From Tsukamurella ocularis (GTDB taxonomy: Bacteria; Actinomycetota; Actinomycetes; Mycobacteriales; Mycobacteriaceae), in NCBI RefSeq assembly GCF_024807615.1, contig NZ_JANUCJ010000002.1, forward strand, positions 868,001-932,000: DNA of 64,000 nucleotides, given 5' to 3'. Shown piece after piece: positions 1 through 12,132 of the stretch. The position numbers were made by a program, and so were the translations under genes. The notes under the pieces are model-generated. The model saw only the letters and a program-made list of their open reading frames with translations, did no database searches and was not told the origin of the DNA. Within the stretch, counting starts at the first letter, position 1; the number at the start of each line of letters is the position of its first letter.

Positions 1-1134
1 GAAGCCGCCCGGCTGATCCGGATCGGAGATGACCTCGAAGCCGGACTCGTCGATCGCGATGGGCCGGATCACGGGGCGCCGCGCGACAGGGGTGCCGAGC
101 TCGGCGCGGTACTTCTGTACGAGGTCGGCGAGGGCGAAGGTCAGCTCGCGCAGGCCGGTGTGGGCGACCGCGGAGATCACGAAGACGGGCCAGCCCCGCG
201 CCTCGAACTCGGGGCGCACCATCTCGGCGAGCTCCTCGGCGTCGGGCACGTCGGCCTTGTTGAGCACCACGATGCGCGGGCGCTCGGACAGCTCGCCCAG
301 GCCGGTGTCGGCGGCCAGCGCCGGCTGGTAGGCGGCCAGCTCGGCCTCCAGCGCGTCGACGTCGCTGACCGGGTCGCGGCCCGGTTCCAGGGTCGCGCAG
401 TCCACGACGTGAGCGAGCACCGCGCAGCGCTCGAGGTGGCGCAGGAAGTCCAGGCCGAGGCCGCGGCCCGTCGAGGCGCCGGGGATGAGTCCGGGCACGT
501 CGGCGATGGTGAAGGTGGTCTCCCCCGCCGAAACGACGCCGAGGTTGGGGGCGAGGGTGGTGAAGGGATAGTCGGCGATCTTCGGCTTCGCGGCCGACAA
601 CACCGAGACCAGCGAGGACTTGCCCGCGGACGGGAAGCCGACGAGGCCGACATCGGCAACGGACTTGAGCTCGAGCACCAGGTCGCGGGCCTGGCCCTCC
701 TCGCCGAGGAGGGCGAAGCCGGGGGCCTTGCGAGCCTTGGAGACGAGCGCGGCGTTGCCGCGGCCGCCGCGGCCACCCTGCGCGGCGTCGAAGCGGGTAC
801 CGGCGCCTACGAGGTCGGCCAGCATCTTCCCGTCCGTGTCGAGCACGACGGTGCCGTCCGGCACCTTGAGCACGATGTCCTGACCGGACTTGCCCTCGCG
901 GTTACCGCCCTCGCCGGGCTTGCCGTTCGTCGCCTTGAGGTGCGGGCGGAAGTGGAAGTCGAGCAGGGTGTGCACCTGCGGATCGACCTCGAGGACCACG
1001 GAGCCGCCGCGGCCGCCGTTGCCGCCGTCGGGGCCGCCGAGCGGCTTGAACTTCTCGCGGTGGATCGAGGCGCAGCCGTGGCCACCGTTACCGGCCGTGA
1101 CGTGCACCGTCACCCGGTCGACGAACCTGGACAT
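1..1134 (-). CDS. obg: GTPase Obg (CgtA), partial: C-terminus lies outside the window
   Basis: Ribosome-associated GTPase of the Obg/CgtA family, involved in 50S maturation and stress control. The glycine-rich Obg fold occupies about residues 1-158. The GTPase domain follows, with G1 GFPSAGKSS (166-174), the G3 region DVPG (212-215) and a later NKAD. The last visible residues are just entering the C-terminal OCT domain, so roughly the final 100 residues are missing because the window begins inside the gene, not because the gene is broken. The ATG at 1134 begins [12 protein letters not shown], typical of the family. It is the third gene of the classic rplU-rpmA-obg order, separated from rpmA by 124 bp that contain a hairpin. 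Confidence 0.97.
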   Translation of the reverse strand, partial: MSRFVDRVTVHVTAGNGGHGCASIHREKFKPLGGPDGGNGGRGGSVVLEVDPQVHTLLDFHFRPHLKATNGKPGEGGNREGKSGQDIVLKVPDGTVVLDTDGKMLADLVGAGTRFDAAQGGRGGRGNAALVSKARKAPGFALLGEEGQARDLVLELKSVADVGLVGFPSAGKSSLVSVLSAAKPKIADYPFTTLAPNLGVVSAGETTFTIADVPGLIPGASTGRGLGLDFLRHLERCAVLAHVVDCATLEPGRDPVSDVDALEAELAAYQPALAADTGLGELSERPRIVVLNKADVPDAEELAEMVRPEFEARGWPVFVISAVAHTGLRELTFALADLVQKYRAELGTPVARRPVIRPIAIDESGFEVISDPDQPGGF

Positions 1135-1189
1135 GGGAAACCTCTTTCTACCTGTGTGCCCTGCGCCGGTGGGCGCGGGGCGGAAAAGC

Positions 1190-1232
1190 CGAAGGCGGGC
1201 GGGTCACCTGATGGAGACCACACCCGCCTTCG
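1190..1232 (-). terminator. Hairpin between rpmA and obg (terminator or attenuator)
   Basis: Inverted repeat with arms 1190-1199 (CGAAGGCGGG) and 1223-1232 (CCCGCCTTCG), plus an inner GGTC/GACC pairing. On the minus strand a short T run (CTTTTCC) follows. It probably terminates or attenuates rplU-rpmA transcription before obg. No folding program was run. Confidence 0.55.
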
Positions 1233-1258
1233 AAAAGACTCGTACTGCCGCTGCGGGA

Positions 1259-1522
1259 CTAGGCCTCCACAGCGACCGGCACGATGTTGACCGTCTTGCG
1301 GCCACGCTTCGTGCCGAACTCCACCGCACCCGCGGCGAGGGCGAACAGGGTGTCGTCGCCGCCACGGCCGACGAGGACGCCGGGGTGGAAGTGGGTGCCG
1401 CGCTGGCGGACCAGGATCTCACCGGCGCTGACCTTCTGGCCACCGAACCGCTTGACGCCCAGTCGCTGGGCGTTGGAATCACGACCGTTGCGCGAGCTGG
1501 ACGCGCCCTTCTTGTGTGCCAT
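1259..1522 (-). CDS. rpmA: 50S ribosomal protein L27
   Basis: Ribosomal protein bL27 of the large subunit, located near the peptidyl-transferase centre and tRNA acceptor ends. The 87-residue product starts [16 protein letters not shown] and contains the [12 protein letters not shown] and [10 protein letters not shown] segments that define the family, at the usual length. The N-terminus is the short actinobacterial type starting directly with MAHKKG, not the cleaved Firmicutes type. It lies 45 bp downstream of rplU, in the same operon. Confidence 0.98.
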   Translation of the reverse strand: MAHKKGASSSRNGRDSNAQRLGVKRFGGQKVSAGEILVRQRGTHFHPGVLVGRGGDDTLFALAAGAVEFGTKRGRKTVNIVPVAVEA

Positions 1523-1567
1523 CTGGCTACTCCTGTACTAGGGGTGTTCGTTGTCTGGGTTCGCCGG

Positions 1568-1879
1568 TCAGGCGATCGCGGTCACCTTGACGACCGTCAG
1601 CTTCTGCCGGTGGCCCTGACGCTTGTGGTAGCCGGTCTTGTTCTTGAACTTGTGGATCCGGATCTTCGGGCCCTTGACCTGATCCACGACCTCGCCGGTC
1701 ACGGAGATCTTCTCCAGCGCCGCGGCGTCGGTGGTGAGGTTCGCGCCGTCGACGACCAGAGCGACGGGCAGCTGAACGCTGCTGCCGACCTCACCGTCGA
1801 TCTTCTCGACCTTCACCAGGTCGCCGACGGCGACCTTGTACTGCTTGCCGCCGGTCTTGACGATCGCATACGTGGCCAT
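1568..1879 (-). CDS. rplU: 50S ribosomal protein L21
   Basis: Ribosomal protein bL21, a 23S-rRNA-binding protein of the large subunit. The 103-residue product opens [16 protein letters not shown], the conserved bL21 signature, and the C-terminal part has the [20 protein letters not shown]-binding stretch. It is first in the rplU-rpmA-obg order. About 147 bp separate it from rne upstream and should hold its promoter; I recognise no specific leader RNA there. Confidence 0.98.
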   Translation of the reverse strand: MATYAIVKTGGKQYKVAVGDLVKVEKIDGEVGSSVQLPVALVVDGANLTTDAAALEKISVTGEVVDQVKGPKIRIHKFKNKTGYHKRQGHRQKLTVVKVTAIA

Positions 1880-2026
1880 CTTCGGACTTACCTCTTCTTA
1901 CACATCTCGTAGTTCAGCGCGCGCCAGGTGCGCGGCTCGTATCACGCGGGTACTCCGGAACACGCACGCACGAGCGCGCCGCCGGAAAAGCGACCTTCCC
2001 AGGTTACGGGAAGGCCGGCAACAGGG

Positions 2027-5000
2027 TCAAACCGGCTGGTCCGCCTTGTCAGCACCGTCACTCCCGGCACCACCGGCCGCGGGGCCGGCAGGGCGGGCGG
2101 CGGCCCGTCGACGGGCCCGCTTGCGCGCGGGCTCCGCCACCGAGGCACCAGCACCGTCGGCCGCGGTGGCCGCGACCGCCGGAGCGTCGGGCGCGGGGGC
2201 CGCGATGTCGACGACGATCGTCTGCGGTGCCGCGGACGTGGTGGTGGGCGCCTTGCGCGCCACCCGCCGACGCCGGGGCGCCGACGGTGCCGCCGCCTCG
2301 GCCGGCTTCTCGGTCACGGTCTCGACCGGTGCTGTGGCCGCGGCAGCCAGAGGCGCGTCCGCGACGGCCTCGACCACCTGCTCCACGGCCGCCCGCTCGA
2401 CGGTCGCGGTCTCGGCCGGCGCCTCGGCGAAGTCGGCCCCCTCCGCGGGCGCCTCGTCGCCGTGGTGCGCGGCCATCGCCCGGAACATGGGGTGCTCGCC
2501 CTTGTGCACGGCGGGCTCCCTCGCCGGCGCCGGCGGTGCCGGCGGCGTCGACGGGGCCTGTGCGGCACCGTCGGACTTGGTGCGCTTGCGCTTCTTACGG
2601 CCGGAACCCTCCGCCCGATCGCCCGAGCGGCCGCCGTCCTCGCCGCCGCCCGACGACTCGACGGGCGCATCGTGGACGATGATGCCGCGGCCCGAACAGG
2701 CCTGGCACGGCGTGGAGAAGGCCTCGACGAGGCCCGTGCCGATCCGCTTGCGGGTCATCTGCACCAGGCCGAGCGAGGTGACCTCGGAGACCTGGTGGCG
2801 GGTGCGGTCGCGGCCGAGCGCCTCGGTGAGGCGGCGCAGCACGAGGTCGCGGTTGGACTCGAGGACCATGTCGATGAAGTCGACGACGATCATGCCGCCG
2901 ATGTCGCGCAGCCGCATCTGCCGCACGATCTCCTCGGCCGCCTCGAGGTTGTTCCGGGTGACGGTCTCCTCGAGGTTGCCGCCCGCGCCGGTGAACTTGC
3001 CGGTGTTGACGTCGACGACCGTCATGGCCTCGGTGCGGTCGATGACCAGCGTGCCGCCCGACGGCAGCCAGACCTTGCGGTCCATCGCCTTGGCGAGCTG
3101 CTCGTCGATGCGGTAGGTCGCGAAGACGTCCGGCGCATCGGCGTGGGCCTTGTCGAACTTCTCCACGCGGGGCAGCAGGTCGGGCGCGACGGTGGAGACG
3201 TACTTCTCCACGGTGTCCCAGGCGCGGCCGCCCTCGATGACGAGCTTGCTGAAGTCCTCGTTGAACAGATCGCGCACGACCTTGACCAAGAGGTCCGGCT
3301 CCTCGTAGAGCGCCTTGACGCCCTTCTGCGAGGAGGCCTCGTCGATCTCCACCCACTGGGCCTGCAGCCGCGCCACGTCGCCCGCGAGCTCCTCGGCACT
3401 GACGCCCTCGGACGCGGTGCGAATGATCACGCCGGCATCGGCCGGGACGATCTCCTTGAGAATCTCCTTGAGGCGCTTGCGCTCGGTGTCGGGCAGCTTG
3501 CGCGAGATGCCCGCGGAGCCGCCGCCGGGCACGTAGACCAGGAAGCGGCCCGCGAGGGAGATCTGCGTGGTCAGGCGAGCGCCCTTGTGCCCGACCGGGT
3601 CCTTCGACACCTGGACCAGCACCTGATCGCCGGGCTTGAGGGCCTGCTCGATCTTGCGGGCGTTGCCGTCCAGGCCGGCAGCGTCCCAGTTGACCTCGCC
3701 GGCGTACAGGACGCCGTTGCGGCCGCGGCCGATATCGACGAACGCCGCCTCCATCGAGGGCAGCACGTTCTGCACGCGGCCCAGGTAGATGTTGCCGACC
3801 ATCGACGCCGAGCTCGACGACGTGACGAAGTGCTCCACCAGCACGCCGTCCTCGAGGACGGCGACCTGGGTGTAGTCCTGCGGGTGCGGCACGGTGTGGC
3901 CGTCCTGGCCCTCCGACGGGCCGACGCCGGTGCGCTCGCGCACGACCATCACGCGGTCGACGGCCTCGCGGCGAGCGAGGAACTCCGACTCGGTGAGGAT
4001 CGGGGGGCGGCGGCGCACGGTGTCGCGGCCGTCGCGGCGGCGCTGGCGCTTGGCCTCGAGGCGGGTCGAGCCGCTGATGCCGCGCACCTCGTCGCGCCGC
4101 TGCCGCTGCCGCGGCTCGCGCTCGTGCACCACGGTGTTGGGCGGGTCGTCGGACGGGGTCGCCTCCGCGCCGTCCTCCCCCGTGCCGCGGCGCCGGCGAC
4201 GACGGCGACGACGGCGCGAGCCGCCGTCGGTCACGTCCTCGACGTCGTCCCCGTCGGCATCGTCCGAGGCGTCCTCGGTCTTCTCGCCGTCGGCCTGCTC
4301 GGTCTCGGCCTGGTCTGCGTCGGCCTTGGGGGCGCCGCTCCCGGCGGGCACCTCGGTCTGCTCGCCGTCCTCGGACTCCTGGCCGTCCTGCTCGTCGGCG
4401 TTCTCCCCGCGGCCACGGCCGCGGCCCCGGCGTCCGCGGCGGCGACGACGGTTGCCGGCGGCCTCGTCGTCGTTCTGCTCGGTCGACGGTGCTGCGTCGG
4501 TCGCCTCGGCCTCGGCTTCGACGGCCTCAGGCTGCTCCGCCTCCGAGGTCGCGCTCGCCTCAGACCGCTCAGGCGCGGTCGAGGTCGTCTCGGCCTCGGG
4601 CTTCTCCGCCTCGGGGGCCGGGACGGCGTCTTTCTTGGCGGCGCGCGCCTTCCGCGGCGCCTGCTCGACCTGCTCGGGCTGCAGGAACAGCGGCACGTTC
4701 GCGTCGAAAGACGCCGGCGACTGCTCGACCACGGGCTCGGCGGCCGCGGCAGCCGAGAACAGCGAGGGCACGCTGCCCACCGCGGTCGGCTCCGGGGCGG
4801 ACTCCGCGACGTCCGGAGTCACGGAGGCGTCGGCCTCCGCCGATTCCGTGCCACCCGCGCCCTCGGCGATACGATCGCGCACCCGCTCAGCGGCGCTGCG
4901 GTCGATGCTCGAGTGCGCACTGCGCGCGACGAAGCCCAGCTCACCGAGGTGTGCGAGCACCTCCTTGCTGGTGAGGCCCAGCAGACGCGCCAGCGCGTGG

Positions 5001-5071
5001 ACGCGCAGCTTCTGCGGGAACTCCTCCCGAGCTTCGTTGTTCTGTTCTTCCGGCGACGTGTTGTCGGCCAC
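2027..5071 (-). CDS. rne: Ribonuclease E/G family endoribonuclease with N-terminal IF2-N-like domain
   Basis: Endoribonuclease for mRNA turnover and rRNA processing. The 1014-residue actinobacterial form starts at a GTG (5071) preceded by AGGAGATATTGA. Residues about 20-70 (LRVHALARLLGLTSKEV...) form an IF2-N-like module, followed by about 250 residues of acidic and Arg-rich low-complexity sequence. An S1 RNA-binding domain (GNIYLGRVQNVLPSMEAAFV) and the catalytic core come next. The core has Mg-binding aspartates in VVDVNTGKF and GGMIVVDFIDM, and a Zn-link CQACSGRG. The C-terminus is a long Ala/Pro/Arg-rich tail. Domain order is non-enteric: both disordered arms flank a central catalytic core. 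It lies between ndk and rplU. Confidence 0.95.
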   Translation of the reverse strand: MADNTSPEEQNNEAREEFPQKLRVHALARLLGLTSKEVLAHLGELGFVARSAHSSIDRSAAERVRDRIAEGAGGTESAEADASVTPDVAESAPEPTAVGSVPSLFSAAAAAEPVVEQSPASFDANVPLFLQPEQVEQAPRKARAAKKDAVPAPEAEKPEAETTSTAPERSEASATSEAEQPEAVEAEAEATDAAPSTEQNDDEAAGNRRRRRGRRGRGRGRGENADEQDGQESEDGEQTEVPAGSGAPKADADQAETEQADGEKTEDASDDADGDDVEDVTDGGSRRRRRRRRRRGTGEDGAEATPSDDPPNTVVHEREPRQRQRRDEVRGISGSTRLEAKRQRRRDGRDTVRRRPPILTESEFLARREAVDRVMVVRERTGVGPSEGQDGHTVPHPQDYTQVAVLEDGVLVEHFVTSSSSASMVGNIYLGRVQNVLPSMEAAFVDIGRGRNGVLYAGEVNWDAAGLDGNARKIEQALKPGDQVLVQVSKDPVGHKGARLTTQISLAGRFLVYVPGGGSAGISRKLPDTERKRLKEILKEIVPADAGVIIRTASEGVSAEELAGDVARLQAQWVEIDEASSQKGVKALYEEPDLLVKVVRDLFNEDFSKLVIEGGRAWDTVEKYVSTVAPDLLPRVEKFDKAHADAPDVFATYRIDEQLAKAMDRKVWLPSGGTLVIDRTEAMTVVDVNTGKFTGAGGNLEETVTRNNLEAAEEIVRQMRLRDIGGMIVVDFIDMVLESNRDLVLRRLTEALGRDRTRHQVSEVTSLGLVQMTRKRIGTGLVEAFSTPCQACSGRGIIVHDAPVESSGGGEDGGRSGDRAEGSGRKKRKRTKSDGAAQAPSTPPAPPAPAREPAVHKGEHPMFRAMAAHHGDEAPAEGADFAEAPAETATVERAAVEQVVEAVADAPLAAAATAPVETVTEKPAEAAAPSAPRRRRVARKAPTTTSAAPQTIVVDIAAPAPDAPAVAATAADGAGASVAEPARKRARRRAAARPAGPAAGGAGSDGADKADQPV

Positions 5072-5321
5072 TCAATATCTCCTACCGACCCCCGGGCGCG
5101 ATCACTGCTGGTCGCGGCCACGCGGGGGCGTGTCATGTGGTGCGGGCGAAGGAATTCTCCTACCGCCCCACGTTTGTCAAGGTCTGCACGTGTCTCGTGC
5201 GTGGCGCACGCTGGCTCGACATTCTGTGAGCCAGCCGGGCCGGTCGGTGCTGCGCGGTTGCGCGCGCCGACGTGCGTCCGACGTCAGTATCCCACACGCC
5301 ACAGGCAGTGCGGAAAAGTAT
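5072..5321. other. Intergenic region upstream of rne
   Basis: No gene is supported between the ndk terminator hairpin and the rne start. The stretch should carry the minus-strand rne promoter and 5' leader. RNase E mRNAs in other bacteria have long autoregulatory leaders, but I see no conserved element that I can name here. Confidence 0.4.
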
Positions 5322-5358
5322 CGGGCCCGCGCCGCGCGGTGTCGCGCGGGCGGGCCCG
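5322..5358 (-). terminator. Rho-independent terminator of ndk
   Basis: Strong GC hairpin. Arm 1 is 5322-5338 and arm 2 is 5343-5358, with a GTGT loop and a single bulged G; the outer nine pairs (CGGGCCCGC/GCGGGCCCG) are perfect. On the minus strand, the direction of ndk, it is followed by TACTTTTCC. It lies 34 bp beyond the ndk stop. Confidence 0.75.
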
Positions 5359-5391
5359 TGGGATCAGGGGTGTGGAACAGGTTCTCGCAGG

Positions 5392-5805
5392 TCAGGCGAG
5401 ACCGGGGAACCAGAGGGCGATCTCGCGCGCGGCGGACTCGGGCGAGTCGGAGCCGTGCACCAGGTTCTCCTGGGTCTCCAGGCCGAAGTCGCCGCGGATG
5501 GTGCCGGGCACAGCCTTCTCCACCGGATCTGTGCCGCCGGCGAGCTGGCGGAACGCGGCGATCGCCCGCGGGCCCTCCAGCACTGCGGCCACCACGGGCC
5601 CGGAGGTGATGAACTCGAGCAGGGAGCCGAAGAATGGCTTCTCCTTGTGCTCGGCGTAGTGGCCCTCGGCCACCTCGGTCGAGACGTGCTTGAGCTCGAG
5701 GGCCGCGATCGTGAGGCCCTTCCGCTCGATACGCGCCAGGATCTCCCCGGAGAGGCCGCGCCGCACGCCGTCGGGCTTGATGAGAATCAGAGTCCGCTCA
5801 GTCAC
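5392..5805 (-). CDS. ndk: Nucleoside diphosphate kinase
   Basis: Transfers the gamma phosphate of ATP to NDPs through a phosphohistidine intermediate. The 137-residue product starts at GTG 5805 ([17 protein letters not shown]), giving the normal family length; longer upstream extensions of the frame are not supported. The active-site histidine sits in NLVHGSDS, and the KPDG and GTIRGDFG motifs are present. It is the last gene of the valS-folC-DUF4233-ndk run and is followed by a strong terminator. Confidence 0.97.
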   Translation of the reverse strand: MTERTLILIKPDGVRRGLSGEILARIERKGLTIAALELKHVSTEVAEGHYAEHKEKPFFGSLLEFITSGPVVAAVLEGPRAIAAFRQLAGGTDPVEKAVPGTIRGDFGLETQENLVHGSDSPESAAREIALWFPGLA

Positions 5806-5825
5806 GGGCAACAGCGTAACGGGCC

Positions 5826-6227
5826 TCACTCGGCGATCGGTTCCTGCCCCGGCAGGCGACCCTGCTCCATGCGTTGCTTCACGTCGCGCTCGATGTACGC
5901 GATGTACGCCCAGACGATGCCGAACACCACGCCCACGGCGCCGATCCCCCAGTGCACGACGAACCCGGCGATGACGGCGACCTGCAGCGCGAGGAAGGCG
6001 GGGACCGCCCACGGCTTCTTGACGACCATGCAACCGGCGAACATCAGCGCCGCAAGGATCAGGACGTATGAGATCTTGAGCCAGGAAAGGCCTGGCGAGA
6101 GCCGGACGACCACGGGCAGGGCCAGCAGGATCACGATCATCTCGAGAATGAGGGTTCCGGAGAGGATGCCGCGGAAGCTCTTCCACGGATCCTTGGGCGG
6201 CGGAGTGAATCGCTGGGGCTCGGTCAC
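5826..6227 (-). CDS. DUF4233 family membrane protein
   Basis: Small integral membrane protein of unknown function, 133 residues with four hydrophobic segments (about 22-42, 50-68, 75-92 and 94-112). It starts at a GTG overlapping the folC stop by 4 bp (GTGA), so translation is coupled. A gene of this kind between folC and ndk is a conserved arrangement in mycolic-acid actinobacteria, which supports the family call. The soluble tail ends [12 protein letters not shown]. Function cannot be inferred from sequence. Confidence 0.85.
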   Translation of the reverse strand: MTEPQRFTPPPKDPWKSFRGILSGTLILEMIVILLALPVVVRLSPGLSWLKISYVLILAALMFAGCMVVKKPWAVPAFLALQVAVIAGFVVHWGIGAVGVVFGIVWAYIAYIERDVKQRMEQGRLPGQEPIAE

Positions 6228-7638
6228 TGGGGTTCCTTTCCGAACAGCGAACGCGCGGCGCCGGCGGTGACCACGGATCCCGTGATGAGGACGCCGACGC
6301 CCGAGGCGGGGCCTTCCTCATCGTCGGACTCCTGGTCGGCGAGCGCGACGGCGGTCTCCACCGCATCGACCATGGTGGGCGAGGTGACCACGCGGTCCTC
6401 GCCGAAGATCTCCTCGGCGATGGCCGCCAGTCGTTCGACCTCGAGCGCACGAGGCGAGCCGTTGTGAGTGATGACGACGGTGTCGAGCACGGGCTCGAGC
6501 GCCGTCAGCACGCCCACCGCGTCCTTGTCGGCGAGGACGGAGACGACGCCGATGAGCGTGCGGAAGCCGAACTCGGTCTCGATGGTCCGGGCGAGGGCCT
6601 GCGCGCCGTGCGGGTTGTGCGCGGCGTCGATGAGCACCGTCGGGGCGTTGCGGACCCGCTCGAGCCGCCCCGGCGAGGCCGACTTCGCGAAGCCCTCACG
6701 CACCGTGTCGATGTCGAGTTGCTGGTCGGCGCCGGCGCCGAAGAAGGCCTCGACGGCGGCGAGGGCGACCGCCGCGTTGTTGGCCTGGTGCTCGCCGTGC
6801 AGCGGCAGGAAGACGTCGTCGTAGACGCCGCCGAGCCCCTGGAGGGTGAGCTGTTGCCCGCCGACCGCGACACGACGCTCGACGACGGCGAACTCGGATC
6901 CCTCGCGCGCGACTGCCGCGTCGGCCTCGACGGCCTTGCGCAGCAGCATGTCCATGGCCTCGGGCTCCTGCTTGCCCACGATCACCACGGTGTCCTTGGG
7001 GATGAGCCGCTCGGGCGCGCGCTTGACGATGCCGGCCTTCTCCCCCGCGATCGACGTGAGGTCGGGGCCGAGGATCTCGACGTGGTCGAGTCCGATCGGG
7101 GTGATGACGGCGACCTCGGCTGTCACCACGTTGGTGGCGTCCCAGGTGCCGCCGAGACCGACCTCGACGACGGCGACGTCGACGGGGGCCTCGGCGAAAG
7201 CGGCGAAGGCCATAGCGGTGAGCACCTCGAACTTGCTCATCCGCGGCCCGTCGGCGGCTTCGGACTGCGCGTCGACGAGCTCGATGAAGGGCTCGAGCTC
7301 CCGGTAGGTCTCCACGTACTGCCTCGCGGTGAGCGGCGCACCGTCGATCGCGATCCGCTCGGTCGCGAGCTGCAGGTGGGGGCTGGTGATCCGGCCCGTG
7401 CGGCGGGAGAAGGCCAGCAGCAGCGAGTCGATCATCCGCGTGGTCGAGGACTTGCCGTTGGTCCCGGCGACCTGGATCGACGGGTACGCGTCCTGCGGCG
7501 AGCCGAGCAGCTGCATCAGCGCGGAGATCCGGGCGAGCGAGGGCTCGATCTTCGTCTCGGGCCAGCGCTGATCCAGTTCCGCCTCGACCTGGGCGAGTTC
7601 GGCGAGGTCGTCTGGGTCGGCCGCGAAGGCGGGCACCG

Positions 7639-7642
<4 letters not shown>
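6224..7642 (-). CDS. folC: Bifunctional dihydrofolate/folylpolyglutamate synthase
   Basis: ATP-dependent ligase of the Mur family that adds glutamate to dihydropteroate and to folates. The 472-residue product has the ATP-binding loop GTNGKSST near residue 65, the MurF-like [13 protein letters not shown] segment, and the Mg/ATP-site motif DAAHNPHG in the C-terminal half. The GTG at 7642 overlaps the valS stop by 4 bp (GTGA), which fixes the start against a longer in-frame extension. It sits within the valS-folC-DUF4233-ndk operon. Confidence 0.95.
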
Positions 7643-10326
<2,684 letters not shown>

Positions 10327-10437
10327 CCCACGATTCTAGTCAGTGCACGCGAGCGACTTCCGCGGGGCTTTTGACGGTGCGCGGCGCTCCGGAAAACAGG
10401 TGGCGCGCGCACCGGCCCTCCCCGGAGGATAGGACGA

Positions 10438-12057
10438 ATGGGACATCTCGAGGCGACACACGTGGAGTACTTCCTACCCGACGGGCGGGCGCTCCTCGGC
10501 GACGTTTCGTTCCGGATCGGCGACGGCGCGGTGGCCGCGCTCGTCGGCCGCAACGGCGCCGGCAAGACGACCCTGCTGCGGTTGCTCGCGGGCGAGCTGG
10601 AGCCGCACGGCGGCACCGTGACCTCCAGCGGCGGCGTCGGGGTGATGCCCCAGTTCATCGGCTCGGTGCGCGACGACCGGACCGTGCGCGACCTGTTGCT
10701 GTCCGTGGCCGCGCCGCGCTTGCAGTCCGCCGCGCAGGTGCTGGATGCGGTCGAGCTGGCGCTGATGGACGACGACGGCGACGCCCATCAGATCCGCTAC
10801 GCCACGGCGCTCGCCGAATGGGGCGACGCGGGCGGTTATGCGGCGGAGACGCTGTGGGACGCGTGCACCGTCGCAGCACTGGGCGTCCCCTATGACCGCG
10901 CGCAATGGCGCGGCCTGACCTCGCTGTCCGGCGGTGAGCAGAAGCGGCTGGCGCTGGAGGCGCTGCTGCGCGGCGACGCCGAGGTCCTGCTCCTCGACGA
11001 GCCGGACAACTACCTCGACGTGCCCGGTAAGGAGTGGCTCGAGGAGCAGTTGCGGCAGACGCCGAAGACGGTGCAGTTCGTGAGCCACGACCGGGAGCTG
11101 CTCTCCCGCGCGGCCACGCGGATCGTCGCCGTGGAGCCCGCGCCCGGCGGCTCGGACACCTGGGTGCACGGCGGCGGCTTCGCCACCTTCCACAGGGCGC
11201 GCGACGAGCGTTTCGCGCGGTTCGACGAGCTCCGCCGCCGCTGGGACGAGCGGCACCAGCAGCTCAAGAAGCTGGTGCTGACCCTGCGCGAGCAGGCGAA
11301 GTTCAATGACGGGATGGCCTCGCGGTACCAGGCTGCGCAGACCCGACTGCGCCGGTTCGAGGAGGCCGGTCCCCCACCCGAGCCGCCCCGGCGGCAGGAG
11401 ATCACGATGCGGCTGCGCGGCGGGCGCACCGGCGTGCGGGCCGTCACGGCGAAGGACCTGGAGCTCACTGGCCTGATGCAGCCCTTCGACCTCGAGGTCT
11501 TCTACGGCGAGCGGGTCGCCGTACTGGGCTCGAACGGCTCCGGGAAGTCGCACTTCCTGCGGCTGCTCGCGGGTGAGGAGGTTGCGCACACGGGCACCGC
11601 GACGCTCGGCGCCCGCGTGGCGCCGGGGCACTTCGCCCAAACCCACGCGCATCCCGAACTGCAGGGCCGCACGCTCGTCGAGATCCTCCGGCACGAGCAC
11701 GCGGCGGACCTCGGCCGGTCGATGCCGGCGCTGCGGCGCTACGAGCTGCACGGGCGGGCCGACCAGCGCTTCGAGAGCCTCTCGGGCGGCCAGCAGGCGC
11801 GCTTCCAGGTGCTGCTCCTGGAGTTCGCCGGGAGCACGGCGCTGCTGCTCGACGAGCCGACGGACAACCTGGACCTGGAGAGCGCCGAGGCGCTGCAGGA
11901 CGCGCTGGAAGCGTACGACGGCACGGTGCTGGCGGTGACGCACGACCGGTGGTTCGCGCGGTCCTTCGACCGGTTCCTGGTGTTCGGGTCCGACGGTGCC
12001 GTGCGCGAGGCCCCGGAGCCCGTCTGGCACGAGGCTCGGGTGCAACGCGCCCGGTGA
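10438..12057 (+). CDS. ABC-F family ATP-binding cassette protein
   Basis: Soluble twin-ATPase protein of the ABC-F type. Family members act on the ribosome, as translation factors or antibiotic-resistance proteins, rather than in transport; no membrane segments are present. NBD1 has Walker A GRNGAGKTTLL, signature LSGGEQKR and Walker B LLLDEPDNYLD. NBD2 has GSNGSGKSHFL, LSGGQQAR and LLLDEPTDNLD. The linker (about residues 260-310) is charged and helical, as expected for the P-site tRNA-interaction motif. It is 539 residues long, transcribed alone, divergent from valS, and followed by a strong terminator. Whether it confers resistance or aids translation cannot be told. Confidence 0.9.
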   Translation: MGHLEATHVEYFLPDGRALLGDVSFRIGDGAVAALVGRNGAGKTTLLRLLAGELEPHGGTVTSSGGVGVMPQFIGSVRDDRTVRDLLLSVAAPRLQSAAQVLDAVELALMDDDGDAHQIRYATALAEWGDAGGYAAETLWDACTVAALGVPYDRAQWRGLTSLSGGEQKRLALEALLRGDAEVLLLDEPDNYLDVPGKEWLEEQLRQTPKTVQFVSHDRELLSRAATRIVAVEPAPGGSDTWVHGGGFATFHRARDERFARFDELRRRWDERHQQLKKLVLTLREQAKFNDGMASRYQAAQTRLRRFEEAGPPPEPPRRQEITMRLRGGRTGVRAVTAKDLELTGLMQPFDLEVFYGERVAVLGSNGSGKSHFLRLLAGEEVAHTGTATLGARVAPGHFAQTHAHPELQGRTLVEILRHEHAADLGRSMPALRRYELHGRADQRFESLSGGQQARFQVLLLEFAGSTALLLDEPTDNLDLESAEALQDALEAYDGTVLAVTHDRWFARSFDRFLVFGSDGAVREAPEPVWHEARVQRAR

Positions 12058-12084
12058 TCGTTCACTGCCATCGGCGATCGGAAA

Positions 12085-12123
12085 CGACTGCGCCCCCGGC
12101 CGATTCGGCCGGGGGCGCAGTCG
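12085..12123. terminator. Bidirectional terminator between ABC-F gene and clpX
   Basis: Perfect 18-bp inverted repeat: arm 1 is 12085-12102 and arm 2 is 12106-12123, with a 3-nt loop. It lies between the convergent stops of the ABC-F gene and clpX and could serve both. It lacks long T tracts, as is common in actinobacteria. Confidence 0.8.
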
Positions 12124-12132
12124 ATGCGTGGG

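Noticed and set aside
1928-5659. Open frame of 1243 codons on the plus strand opposite rne
   Set aside because: Antisense shadow of the RNase E gene; composition bias only, with no domain.
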